From NCBI GenBank assembly GCA_963761325.1, contig CAVXGZ010000008.1, forward strand, positions 682,001 to 746,000: a DNA stretch of 64,000 bases. Direction: 5' to 3'. The notes under the pieces were generated by a model. It saw nothing but the letters and a program-made list of their open reading frames with translations, did not search any database and was not told where the DNA came from. The position numbers were made by a program, and so were the translations under genes. This DNA is from Streptantibioticus_C sp963761325. Lineage in GTDB: Bacteria > Actinomycetota > Actinomycetes > Streptomycetales > Streptomycetaceae. Below, piece by piece: positions 27,497-35,883 of this stretch; within the stretch, counting starts at the first letter, position 1; the number at the start of each line of letters is the position of its first letter.

Positions 27497-27677
27497 CTGG
27501 GCCGTGTCTGACACATCCCGTCTGGGCCGCGGCGTCTGGCACGCACGCTCGCCGCGTTGTCGGGATCGTCCACGTAGGCCCACTACGAGGACGACCCTCC
27601 GCCTTGCGATCGCACGCACCAGACGCCGCGGCCCCCGCCCTGCGGGCGGACGACGCCATGTGTCAGACACGACCCAG
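27497..27677. mobile_element. MITE-like element, 181 bp
   Basis: Twenty-base terminal inverted repeats CTGGGYCGTGTCTGACACAT lie at 27497-27516 and, inverted, at 27658-27677 with a single mismatch. A second, inner perfect pair of 16 bp occurs at 27524-27539 and 27619-27634. No transposase or credible ORF is inside, and no clear target duplication was seen. Non-autonomous elements with GGGTCGTGTC-type ends that resemble IS5-family ends are known in streptomycetes; the family is inferred. Confidence 0.8.
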
Positions 27678-27745
27678 TCGGCTTCCGGTTCGGTTCCGGT
27701 TGGGACCGCGTTCGTCTCCCGTTCCGGCCGGTCGGGTGCCGGCGG

Positions 27746-28270
27746 TCAGCCGCCGGCCGGCGCGTACTTGTACCCCACCCGGCGCACGGTCACGATGCTC
27801 GCCCGGTGCTCGGCGCCGAGCTTGCGCCGCAGCCGGGCCACATGCACGTCCACCGTGCGGCCGTCGCCGACGTGTCCGTACCCCCACACGGTGGTGACGA
27901 GCTGGTCGCGGGTGTGCACCCGGTGCGGATGGGCCACCAGGTGCGCCAGCAGCTCGAACTCCAGATACGTCAGCTCCAGCGGCCGGCCGTCCACCGTCGC
28001 GACCCGCCGCTCGGCGTCTATGCCGATCGGCCCCTCGCCGGCCGGGGACGGCGCGGCGGCCCGGCCGGGCACCTGGCCGGCCGGCACCAGCACCAGGTAC
28101 CCCACCATCGGCGGCTGACCGGGCACCGAGGGCAGCGTGTGGCCCGGCGCCGGCACCCAGGTGGCCCCGGGCGGCAGGAAATCGGCCACCGGCGGCAGCT
28201 CGTCCGCGCGCACCGCGCGCAGTCTCTGCCGGGGAGCGGACGTGAGCTGGGAAGGACGGGTTTTCGACAT
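27746..28270 (-). CDS. Orphan OmpR-type winged-helix regulator
   Basis: 174 aa. Residues 1-80 are a Pro-rich region without a receiver domain. Residues 85-172 form a Trans_reg_C winged helix with LTYLEFELLAHLVAHPHRVH, VWGYGHVGDGRTVDVHVARL and VGYKYAP. It binds DNA but is not a normal response regulator, because the phospho-acceptor domain is missing. Found as a stand-alone gene type in Streptomyces. The target is unknown. Confidence 0.82.
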   Translation of the reverse strand: MSKTRPSQLTSAPRQRLRAVRADELPPVADFLPPGATWVPAPGHTLPSVPGQPPMVGYLVLVPAGQVPGRAAAPSPAGEGPIGIDAERRVATVDGRPLELTYLEFELLAHLVAHPHRVHTRDQLVTTVWGYGHVGDGRTVDVHVARLRRKLGAEHRASIVTVRRVGYKYAPAGG

Positions 28271-28693
28271 GATGTCTCGGCTTCTTTCGCGCGAAGGGGC
28301 GTCGTGGACGTCATGCGCGGTGCCGGGGCGCGTTCGCCACAGGCCGCGGAGCCTGCTCAGCGATCAGCGCGGGGCCGCGCGAATGCCGCGCGGCAACACA
28401 GGCGGTCGAACAGATGCGCCTGCCGGGACGGCCAGAACGGCTCCAGGTCACAACGACCCGTCGCGGTCCCACCCAAGCCACCCATACCCACATTCAAGCA
28501 GACCCCGAGTCCCGCCGTACCACCTTTTCCCCGCCTTTTCAGGCACCCCTGCTGCCTGCCCCGGCGTCCCCTGGTCAACCCGGCGAGGCGGTTCACTCGT
28601 GATGCTTGCGCTGTGCGAGAAGCTATGGCCTCCCGTGATCCGCGTGCCTAGGCTTCCGAGCCAACGGGACGGCGACAGCACGGGAGACAACCG
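28271..28693. other. 423-base gap with unusual base composition
   Basis: No gene is supported on either strand. The stretch 28470-28600 is markedly richer in A, T and C runs than its surroundings. It should hold the promoters of the divergent regulator (28270) and pyrophosphohydrolase (28694). It may be a join between backbone and the accessory cassette. Confidence 0.4.
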
Positions 28694-29011
28694 GTGCACA
28701 GCGAGGGCAAGTTGGTCCGGGACAGGATTCCGCAGATCATCCGCAGCCGCGGCGCCGAGCCGATCATCCACATCGCGGAACCGGCGGAGTACCGCCGGCG
28801 CCTGCGCGACAAGCTCGGCGAGGAGGTCGCCGAATTCCTCGACGCCGACGACGAGGCAGCTCCGGAGGAACTCGCCGACATCCTGGAGGTCGTCCGGGCG
28901 CTCGCCGCCGACCTGGGCGTCGAGCCGGAACACCTGGAGAAACTCCGCGAGACCAAGTCCGCCGACCGCGGCGCCTTCACCGACCGCGTCGTCTGGCTGG
29001 GGAACCGCTGA
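28694..29011 (+). CDS. MazG-like nucleotide pyrophosphohydrolase
   Basis: 105 aa with a GTG start after GGGAGA. It begins KLVRDRIPQII, the usual opening of this phosphoribosyl-ATP-pyrophosphatase-like group. It carries the metal-binding EExxE-type segment KLGEEVAEFLDADD with a second acidic helix PEELADILEVVRAL. Members hydrolyse (d)NTPs or modified nucleotides to monophosphates plus PPi. The gene opens an accessory region with nucleotide- and sulfur-related genes downstream. Confidence 0.8.
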   Translation: MHSEGKLVRDRIPQIIRSRGAEPIIHIAEPAEYRRRLRDKLGEEVAEFLDADDEAAPEELADILEVVRALAADLGVEPEHLEKLRETKSADRGAFTDRVVWLGNR

Positions 29012-29022
29012 CCCGCCGCCCC

Positions 29023-29147
29023 TCAACCGCCGCGCCGCGCCAGTACCGCGTGGCAGACCCCGCCCAGCGGCAGCTCCGGCACCCCGCGGGCCGGCTCCCA
29101 CCCGACCCGCCCCGCCAGCGCGACGATCTCCTCGCGGCCGACGCCCC
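29023..29147 (-). pseudogene. 3' stub of a methyltransferase-like gene
   Basis: On the minus strand about 41 codons are open to a TGA at 29023-29025, reading EEIVALAGRVGWEPARG then LPLGGVCHAVLARRGG. This is the usual C-terminal strand pair of SAM-dependent methyltransferases. It has no start and stops abruptly near 29147, where the HIT remnant begins on the other strand. Both genes seem to have lost their 5' ends in one deletion. Confidence 0.5.
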
Positions 29148-29549
29148 TTTGGACGCTACGGTCCGACCATCCTGGCGGAACACGGACCGCGCGACTGCGA
29201 CCTCGGGGCTTCCTGCTGCAGCCACTGCCACCTGCACCTGATCCCGGTCCCCGACCCGGACGCCGTCACGGCCGCCTACCGGGCGAGGGGCGGCCGCGGC
29301 ACCCAAATCGGCTCGCTGACCGATCTGCCCGGCTCGGTGACGGGCTCCTACCTGTACTTGTCGCCGCGGCCCGGCGAGCACCACGTGTGGCCGTCGGGCC
29401 GGTTCGCCCGGCAGTTCGTCCGGCGGGTCTGCGCGGAGCAGTGGGGCGTGGGCGAGCTGTTCGACTGGCGCGATCATCCGTTCGCCGCGGAACGCGACGG
29501 CACGCACGCCGAACTGGCCGGCGCATTACGCCCGGTGAGCCCCCGGTGA
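29148..29549 (+). pseudogene. HIT-domain protein lacking its N-terminus
   Basis: About 133 codons are homologous in look to HIT hydrolases, starting FGRYGPTILAEHGPRDCD. The histidine triad CCSHCHLHLIP is at about 29210-29245, followed by SYLYLSPRPGEHHVWPSG. The first 60-80 residues of a normal HIT fold and any start codon with a ribosome binding site are missing. The reading frame upstream of 29148 is unrelated. The end is intact and its TGA overlaps the next gene as GTGA. It contains a rare TTA codon near the end. Confidence 0.65.
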
Positions 29550-30511
29550 ACGGGAGCGGCCGGCCGGCGGGCCGGTATCCGTCCCCGGCGCTGTTCTCGC
29601 TCAGCGCCGCCGAGTTGACCGCGGCCGCGAAGGACCGCCGCTGGCCGAAGTGGCAGACCATGGCGCTGATGCGCTCGCTGGGACTGCCCACGTTGAATGC
29701 CTGCCTGGTCGAACCGGGCGCGAACCGGACGGCGGTGCGGCTCGCGGCCCGCTCTCTCGCCGCGGCCACCGGTGCCGGTGAGCTGATGATCCGCTCCGAC
29801 GCGGGCGTGGAGAAGGCTCGTTACTACCGCGGCGGCAACACCTTCCCGGTCGACGAGATCGCACACCGGGCGGCCGGCCTGCTGGCGGACGGCCGGGCGG
29901 TCATCCTGGCCGAGCCCACCAACCGCTTCACCAACCGGCTCACCGTGCTGGTGCGGATGGACCGGCCGGGACAGGGCCTGCCCGGCACCCTGACCCTGGA
30001 GGCCCTCGGTCCGGGCTACGACGTGGCCGACCTCACCCGCGGCGAGCTGCCACCGCAGGTCACCGCCCAGTTGGCGGACGTCGACTGGAAACGGTTCGAG
30101 CCGCCGCGCTGGAACGAGTGGACGGTCACCGGCGACCGCTGTCCCGGCGGTGAGGACGCCCGCCGAACGCGCCGGCTCGACCGGCTGGCCGCCCAGACCC
30201 TGGCTGACAGTGGCCGGCTGGATCCGGCCTCCGGTGCCCGGGGAGCCGAGTCGTGGCTTCGCGAGCACGGATATCCGCAACTGTTCGGGCCCCAGCCGAC
30301 CCGGGAGTCCCTGATGAAGCGCGCTCCCGCGCTGTTCGAGGACGCCTTCCTGCTCGCCCTCGCGCAACGCAACCGCGACTGGCGCTGCCTGGCCGCCGGA
30401 TACTCGGTGTTCGACGCTCGTCGCACCGTCTACTGGGACCTGGTCGACGGCTCCCACAAGTACGCGGCGACCGCGCCTCGCAGCACGGCGTCCGTGCGGA
30501 GCGCCGCATGA
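29546..30511 (+). CDS. Uncharacterised protein, possibly ATP-grasp-like
   Basis: 321 aa with a GTG start overlapping the HIT stop, so it is translationally coupled. Not a family I can name with certainty. The order of GELMIRSDAGVEKARYYRGG, an Ala-rich helix, then RAVILAEPTNRFTNRLTVLV and LEALGPGYDVADLTRGE resembles the ATP-binding half of ATP-grasp or PEP-synthase-like enzymes. The C-terminal part is basic. It overlaps the cysteine desulfurase start as ATGA. The context suggests activation of a small molecule or nucleotide. Confidence 0.55.
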   Translation: MNGSGRPAGRYPSPALFSLSAAELTAAAKDRRWPKWQTMALMRSLGLPTLNACLVEPGANRTAVRLAARSLAAATGAGELMIRSDAGVEKARYYRGGNTFPVDEIAHRAAGLLADGRAVILAEPTNRFTNRLTVLVRMDRPGQGLPGTLTLEALGPGYDVADLTRGELPPQVTAQLADVDWKRFEPPRWNEWTVTGDRCPGGEDARRTRRLDRLAAQTLADSGRLDPASGARGAESWLREHGYPQLFGPQPTRESLMKRAPALFEDAFLLALAQRNRDWRCLAAGYSVFDARRTVYWDLVDGSHKYAATAPRSTASVRSAA

Positions 30512-31703
30512 ACCGGCGCCCGATCCACCTCGACCACCAGGCCACCACGCCGCTCGACGAACGCGTGCTGGCCGAGATGCTGCCCTACCTCACCGCCGAG
30601 TTCGGCAACCCGTCCAGCACGCACGCCTACGGGCGCGCCGCCGCCCGGGCCGTGGAGAGCGCCCGTCGCCGGGTCGCCGACCTGGTCGGGGCGGCGCGGG
30701 AACGGGAGATCGTCTTCACCTCCGGCGCCACCGAGTCCGACCACCTTGCTGTGCTCGGCGCGGCGTTGGCGGTCCGGCCGTACGGCGGCCACGTCATCAC
30801 CAGTGCCGTCGAGCACAAGGCGGTTCTGGCGGCCTGCCGTCAACTGGGCGAACGGCACGGCTACGAGGTCACCCAGGTGGGGGTCGACGGCCGCGGACGC
30901 GTCGACCCGGCGGACGTCGAGGCCGCGATCCGCCCGGGCACCGTCCTGGTGTCCGTGATGCACGCCAACAACGAGATCGGCACGCTGCAGCGGCTGGCCG
31001 ACATCGCCGGGATCACCCGCGCGCACGGCGTCCTGTTGCACACCGACGCGGCCCAGAGCGCCGGGAGGGACTGCTGGACGTCGACGAACTCGGCGTCGAT
31101 CTCGCCTCGTTGTCGGCTCACAAGCTCTACGGCCCGAAGGGGTCGGGCGCGTTGTACGTCCGGGCAGGCACCGCGATCGCGGCGCGGCTCACCGGCGGCG
31201 GCCAGGAGCACGGACTGCGGGCCGGCACCGAGAACGTGCCGGCGATCGTCGGCTTCGGCGCCGCGGCACTGCTGGCGGCCGAGAACGCGGCGCCCGACGC
31301 CGCGCGGACCGCGCTGCTGCGCGACCGGCTGCAGGACCACCTCACGGCCGCGATCCCCGGAGCGCGGGTGAACGGCGATCCGGGCGGACGGCTGCCGGGG
31401 AACCTCAGTCTCACCCTGCCCGGGGTCGAGGCCGCCGACCTGCTCGGCCGGCTGCCCGGCATCGCGGCCTCCACCGGTTCGGCGTGCGACACCGGCAGCG
31501 GTGAGCCGTCACACGTGCTGACCGCCATCGGGCTCTCGCGTGACCAGGCCCGCGCCACGGTGCGGCTCGGCCTGGGCCGTGCCACTTCGCGGGAGGACGT
31601 CGACCGGGCGGCGGCACTGATCGCGGCCGCCTTCCGGGACCTGTTCCCGCTCCCCGGCCGCCCCGCCGAGCCGGCCCCGTCGTCCGGCCGGGCGAGCGGT
31701 TGA
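30508..31703 (+). pseudogene. Cysteine desulfurase with internal frameshift
   Basis: NifS/IscS-type class V aminotransferase of about 398 residues in two frames. The first frame (30508 to about 31073) carries the N-terminus, GNPSSTHAYG, FTSGATESDHLA, AVEHKAVL and HTDAAQSAG. The sequence resumes in another frame with LLDVDELGVDLASLSAHKLY (PLP Lys in SAHK), RAGTENVPAIV and the catalytic Cys in STGSACDTGSGEPSHVL. A single missing base in the run near 31069-31074 explains the shift. It is either a real mutation or a sequencing error; all functional motifs are kept. It would supply persulfide sulfur. Confidence 0.85.
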
Positions 31704-31717
31704 GCCCGGGTACGCCA

Positions 31718-31746
31718 AGGCCCTCCCGCGCGGTGCGGGAGGGCCT
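31718..31746. terminator. Bidirectional terminator
   Basis: AGGCCCTCCCGC (31718-31729) and GCGGGAGGGCCT (31735-31746) form a perfect 12-bp stem between the convergent cysteine desulfurase and acyl-CoA dehydrogenase genes. Confidence 0.8.
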
Positions 31747-31763
31747 GGGCGTGCCTGGACGCG

Positions 31764-32990
31764 TCAGCGGATCGGGACGCCGGACAGGGTGCGGGCTATG
31801 ACGAGGCGTTGGATCTCGCTGGTGCCTTCGAAGATCGTGTAGATCGCGGCGTCGCGGTGCATGCGCTCGACCGGGTACTCGCGGGTGAAGCCGTTGCCGC
31901 CGAGGATCTGCATCGCGGAGGCGGTGACCCACTTGGCGGTCTCGCCGGCGTAGAGCTTGGACATCGAGCCCTCGGCGGCGGTGAACGGGCGGCCGGCGGA
32001 GGCCATCCAGGAGGCCCGCCAGACCAGGAGGCGGGCGGCGTCGATGCGGGTGCGCATGTCGGCGAGGGTGAAGGCGATGCCCTGGTTGTCGATGATCGGG
32101 CGGCCGAACTGCACGCGGGTCTTGGCGTAGTCGAGGGCCACCTCGTACGCGGCCCGGGCGATGCCGACCGCCTGGGCGCCGACCGCCGGGCGGGACGCCT
32201 CGAAGGTGGCCATCGCGGCGTTCTTGACGCGTTCGCCGCCGGCGCGCTTCTTCTCGCGGGCCCGGGCGAGGCGCTCGTCGAGCTTGTCCTTGCCGCCGAG
32301 CAGGCAGGAGCCGGGGATGCGGACGTCCTCCAGCACCACCTCGGCGGTGTGCGAGGCGCGGATGCCGTGCTTCTTGAACTTCTGGCCCTGGGACAGGCCG
32401 GGGGTGCCCGGCGGTACGACGAACGACGCCTGGCCGCGCGAGCCGAGTTCCGGGTCGACGACCGCGACGACCACGTGCACGGCGGCGATTCCGCCGTTGG
32501 TCGCCCAGGTCTTGGTGCCGTTGAGCACCCACTCGTCCTTGGCCTCGTCGTAGACCGCGCGGGTGCGCATCGCGGCGACGTCGGAGCCGGCGTCCGGCTC
32601 GGAGGAGCAGAAGGCGGCGACCTTGACGTCGTCCGGGGTGCCGAACATCTGCGGCACCCAGGTGCCGATCTGCTCCTCGGTGCCGTTGGACAGCACGCCG
32701 ACCGCGGCCAGCGTGGTGCCGACGATCGACAGGGCGATGCCGGCGTCACCCCAGAACAGTTCCTCCATGGCGACCGGGATGCCGAGTCCGGACGGGTCGA
32801 AGAACGCCTGGGCGTAGAAGTCCATCGAGTACAGGCCGATCTTGGCGGCCTCCTGGATGACCGGCCACGGCGTCTCCTCGCGCTCGTCCCACTCGGCGGC
32901 GGCCGGGCGGATCACGTCGGCGGCGAATCCGTGGATCCAGTCGCGCACGCCCTTCTGGTCGTCGTTCAGTTCCCACCCGAAGTCACTCAT
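31764..32990 (-). CDS. Acyl-CoA dehydrogenase
   Basis: 408 aa flavoprotein that introduces the alpha-beta double bond of acyl-CoAs in beta-oxidation or branched-chain catabolism. It has FCSSEPDAGSDVAAMRTRAV (FAD/substrate region), KTWATNGG, the C-terminal helical domain with RVQFGRPIIDNQGIAF, and the catalytic Glu in IYTIFEGTSEIQRLV. The ATG at 32990 follows GGAGG. It is divergent from a TetR gene with paired palindromes between, so it is probably repressed by that protein and induced by an acyl-CoA. Confidence 0.92.
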   Translation of the reverse strand: MSDFGWELNDDQKGVRDWIHGFAADVIRPAAAEWDEREETPWPVIQEAAKIGLYSMDFYAQAFFDPSGLGIPVAMEELFWGDAGIALSIVGTTLAAVGVLSNGTEEQIGTWVPQMFGTPDDVKVAAFCSSEPDAGSDVAAMRTRAVYDEAKDEWVLNGTKTWATNGGIAAVHVVVAVVDPELGSRGQASFVVPPGTPGLSQGQKFKKHGIRASHTAEVVLEDVRIPGSCLLGGKDKLDERLARAREKKRAGGERVKNAAMATFEASRPAVGAQAVGIARAAYEVALDYAKTRVQFGRPIIDNQGIAFTLADMRTRIDAARLLVWRASWMASAGRPFTAAEGSMSKLYAGETAKWVTASAMQILGGNGFTREYPVERMHRDAAIYTIFEGTSEIQRLVIARTLSGVPIR

Positions 32991-33022
32991 GGTCGTCCTC
33001 CACCCGCGGCTGTCGTCGATGA

Positions 33023-33039
33023 TGTTACCTGCGGTAACA
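33023..33039. promoter_or_regulatory. Perfect TetR-type operator
   Basis: TGTTACCTGCGGTAACA has perfect 7-bp arms around TGC. It lies 33 bases upstream of the acyl-CoA dehydrogenase start, in the gap shared with the divergent TetR gene. Confidence 0.75.
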
Positions 33040-33047
33040 CCGGAGTC

Positions 33048-33064
33048 TGTTACCGACGGGTACA
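33048..33064. promoter_or_regulatory. Imperfect second operator copy
   Basis: TGTTACCGACGGGTACA keeps the left arm of the first operator exactly and most of the right arm, 25 bp away. Tandem sites suggest cooperative binding. Confidence 0.55.
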
Positions 33065-33158
33065 CCGTGTCAAGCCGCCCGCCACCGGTCCGGAGCCGCC
33101 CGCACGGGGTGTTACGTTGCCAGGAACAGGGGAAACACCGACGGGCGGGGAGGCTCAG

Positions 33159-33806
33159 GTGCGCACCAGCCGACGACCGGACCAGCAGCAGGCGACCGAA
33201 CGCCGGCGCCGCGAACTGCTGGAGGCCGCCGACCGGGTCGTGATGCGCGACGGTCCGGAGGCGTCGATGAACGCGATCGCCGCCGAGGCCGGGATCACCA
33301 AGCCCATCCTCTACCGGCACTTCGGCGACAAGAACGGCCTGTACCGCGCGCTCGCCAAGCGGCACACCGACGCGCTGCTGGCCACCCTGCGCACCGCCCT
33401 CGACTCCCCCGGCGGCCGGCGCGACCGGGTCGAGGCGACGGTGGACGCCTACCTCGCGGCCATCGAGTCCAGCCCGCAGGTGTACCGCTTCCTGATGCAC
33501 CCCACCGAGCAGGAGGGCACGGACGCCGAGGGCGGCTTCGACGCCGGCCGGCACACCGCGCCGCTGCTGCGCCGGCTGGGCGAGGAGTTGGCCGAGATCA
33601 TCGCGGAGCGGCTCGACCTCGGACCGGACGGCGGGCAGTCGGCCCGTGCCTGGGGCCACGGGATCGTCGGCATGATGTACGCGGCCGGCGACTGGTGGCT
33701 GAGCGAACGGCCCTGTCCCCGCGAGCAGTTGGTGCACCACCTCGCCGGGCTGCTGTGGGGCACCCTCGCGGTGGCCGACGACCTGCCGGGCGGACCGGGG
33801 CTGTGA
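33159..33806 (+). CDS. TetR family regulator of the acyl-CoA dehydrogenase
   Basis: 215 aa with a GTG start 5 bases after GGGGAGG. The helix-turn-helix (about 25-70) has MNAIAAEAGITKPILYRHFG. The C-terminal domain resembles FadR/PsrA-like TetR proteins that sense acyl-CoA. The divergent layout with the dehydrogenase and the shared palindromes support autoregulation and control of the neighbour. Confidence 0.85.
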   Translation: MRTSRRPDQQQATERRRRELLEAADRVVMRDGPEASMNAIAAEAGITKPILYRHFGDKNGLYRALAKRHTDALLATLRTALDSPGGRRDRVEATVDAYLAAIESSPQVYRFLMHPTEQEGTDAEGGFDAGRHTAPLLRRLGEELAEIIAERLDLGPDGGQSARAWGHGIVGMMYAAGDWWLSERPCPREQLVHHLAGLLWGTLAVADDLPGGPGL

Positions 33807-33846
33807 GTCCCGCCAGGCCGGCGGTGCGGCCGGCCGGCGACGTTCG

Positions 33847-34380
33847 TCACACCGGCAGCCGGCGCGCGGCCCGCAGCACGCGGCGTCTGCGCAGCCCCCG
33901 CAGCCGGTCGGTGTAGAGCGTTCCGTCCAGGTGGTCGCACTCGTGCTGCAGGCAGCGGGCGAAGAACCCCGTGCCCTCGATCCGCACCGCGGCACCGGTG
34001 ACGTCGAAGCCCTCCACGACCGCGCGGTCGAAGCGCGGGGTGGCCGCCTCGGTGCCGGGCAGCGACAGGCAGCCCTCCGGCCCGCGGACCACGACGCCGT
34101 CCGCGGCCAGCAGGCGGGGGTTGACCAGGTGGCCGAGGTGGCGGCGGTCCTCGTCGTCCGGGCAGTCGTAGACGAACACCCGTGACGGGACGCCGATCTG
34201 CGGTGCGGCCATGCCGACGCCGCGGTAGGCGTACATCGTCGCGAACAGGTCCTCGACCAGCCGGGCGAGCCCCGCGTCGAAGGCGGTGACCTCGGTCGCC
34301 GGGGCGTGCAGCCCGGCGTCGCCGAACCAGCGGAGTGAACGAACCGTTCCGGAACTGCCGGGAATGCCGCGTTGTCGCAT
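33847..34380 (-). CDS. def: Peptide deformylase
   Basis: 177 aa. It removes the formyl group from nascent proteins. All three motifs are present: GVGMAAPQIG, EGCLSLPG with the metal-binding Cys, and QHECDHLDG with the HExxH metal site. The start at 34380 gives a normal N-terminal length. Streptomycetes carry several copies; an accessory copy can be a resistance factor for actinonin-like inhibitors, but nothing here shows that. Confidence 0.93.
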   Translation of the reverse strand: MRQRGIPGSSGTVRSLRWFGDAGLHAPATEVTAFDAGLARLVEDLFATMYAYRGVGMAAPQIGVPSRVFVYDCPDDEDRRHLGHLVNPRLLAADGVVVRGPEGCLSLPGTEAATPRFDRAVVEGFDVTGAAVRIEGTGFFARCLQHECDHLDGTLYTDRLRGLRRRRVLRAARRLPV

Positions 34381-34610
34381 GCCGGAAAGGCTAGGACAAG
34401 CGGACCACCACCGGTGGCGAGGTGCTGATAAGGGGCCCGGAGTCGATAGGCTGGCCGTTGACCGAAGCCTCCCGCTCATGACGGACCGACGCGGCACGCG
34501 GGTAGTGCCCCCGGCCGCGACGCGGCGGACGCGCGACACCACCTCTGCCAGGCGGTGGCCCACCACGCGCGCGGAGGCTCGGTGCCGGACGCGAGGAGGA
34601 TCGAAAGACG

Positions 34611-35849
34611 ATGTCAGGCAACACGGAGCCGCTGTCGCCGCGGGCGAAGTTGGCCGTGACGGCGGGGAAGGCCGCAGCGGCGGTGTCACGCGCGGCGGGC
34701 AAGGGCAGCGGATCGGTGATCGGCGGCCGGGTCGCGCTCAAACTCGACCCGGACCTGCTGGCCCGGCTCGCGGGCCACCTCGACGTGGTCCTGGTCTCGG
34801 CCACCAACGGCAAGACCACCACCACCCGGCTGATCGCCGAGACCCTGCGGGCCAGCGGTCCGGTGGTCTCCAACGCGCTGGGCGCCAACATGCCCGCCGG
34901 GATCACCTCCGCGCTGGCCGGCGGCTCCGACGCCCGCTACGGCGTGATAGAGGTCGACGAGAAGTACCTCGCCGGCGTCGCCCGCGACGTGACCCCGAAG
35001 GCGATCGCGCTGCTCAACCTCTCGCGCGACCAGCTCGACCGGGCCGCCGAGACCCGGATGCTGGCCGAACACTGGCGCGAGGGCCTGTCGGGCACCGAGG
35101 CGGTGGTGATCGCCAACGCGGACGACCCGCTGGTGGCCTGGGCCGCGTCCTCCTGCCCGACCGTGGTGTGGGTGGCCGCCGGCCAGGAGTGGAAGGACGA
35201 CGCCTGGTCGTGCCCGTCCTGCGGCGGCGTGCTGCAGCGGCCCGGCGACGACTGGTACTGCGGCGACTGCGGCTTCCGCCGGCCGCCGCCGACCTGGTCG
35301 CTGCACGGCGACTACGTGCTCTCCCCGGACGGCGTGGCCTGGCCGATCCAGCTGCAGCTGCCCGGCCGGGCCAACAAGGCCAACGCGACGATGACGGCCG
35401 CGGTCGGCTCGGTGTTCGGCGTGCCGCCGAAGATCGCGCTGGAGCGGATGTACACCGTGCAGGCGGTGGCCGGGCGCTATGACGTCGTGTCGTATCTCGA
35501 CCGGCATCTGAGGTTGCTGCTGGCGAAGAACCCGGCGGGCTGGCTGGAGACGTTCTCGCTGATCGACGGGCCGCCGGCGCCGGTGATCCTGTCGGTCAAC
35601 GCGCGCGGCGCCGACGGCACCGACACCTCCTGGCTGTGGGACGTGGACTACACCCGGCTGGCCGGCCATCCGATCTTCGTACTGGGCGACCGCAAGCTGG
35701 ACCTCGCGGTCCGCCTGGAGGTCGCCGGGCTGGAGTTCCGGGTCTGCAAGGATCTGGACGACGCCGTGCGCGCCGTGCCGGAGGGCCGGGTCGAGGTGAT
35801 CGCCAACTACACGGCCTTCCAGGACCTGCGCCGCCTCATCGGCAACTGA
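34611..35849 (+). CDS. murT: Lipid II isoglutaminyl synthase, Mur-ligase subunit
   Basis: 412 aa. The central Mur-ligase domain has the P-loop ATNGKTTT (64-71). An inserted Cys4 zinc ribbon has C201, C204, C217 and C220, and a DUF1727 C-terminal domain follows (KNPAGWLETFSLI). MurT with GatD amidates the alpha-carboxyl of D-Glu in lipid II to isoglutamine, using glutamine and ATP. GatD follows after 34 bases, so the pair is an operon. Confidence 0.95.
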   Translation: MSGNTEPLSPRAKLAVTAGKAAAAVSRAAGKGSGSVIGGRVALKLDPDLLARLAGHLDVVLVSATNGKTTTTRLIAETLRASGPVVSNALGANMPAGITSALAGGSDARYGVIEVDEKYLAGVARDVTPKAIALLNLSRDQLDRAAETRMLAEHWREGLSGTEAVVIANADDPLVAWAASSCPTVVWVAAGQEWKDDAWSCPSCGGVLQRPGDDWYCGDCGFRRPPPTWSLHGDYVLSPDGVAWPIQLQLPGRANKANATMTAAVGSVFGVPPKIALERMYTVQAVAGRYDVVSYLDRHLRLLLAKNPAGWLETFSLIDGPPAPVILSVNARGADGTDTSWLWDVDYTRLAGHPIFVLGDRKLDLAVRLEVAGLEFRVCKDLDDAVRAVPEGRVEVIANYTAFQDLRRLIGN

Positions 35850-35883
35850 GCCGACCCCACCGACACGACGAAGGATTGCGAGC

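Noticed and set aside
27336..27670. ORFs inside the 27.5-kb repeat element
   Set aside because: The element consists of nested inverted repeats; the ORFs have no family match and poor starts.
28694..31703. Dnd-type DNA phosphorothioation locus
   Set aside because: A cysteine desulfurase is present but no dndB, dndC, dndD, dndE or ssp genes are seen.
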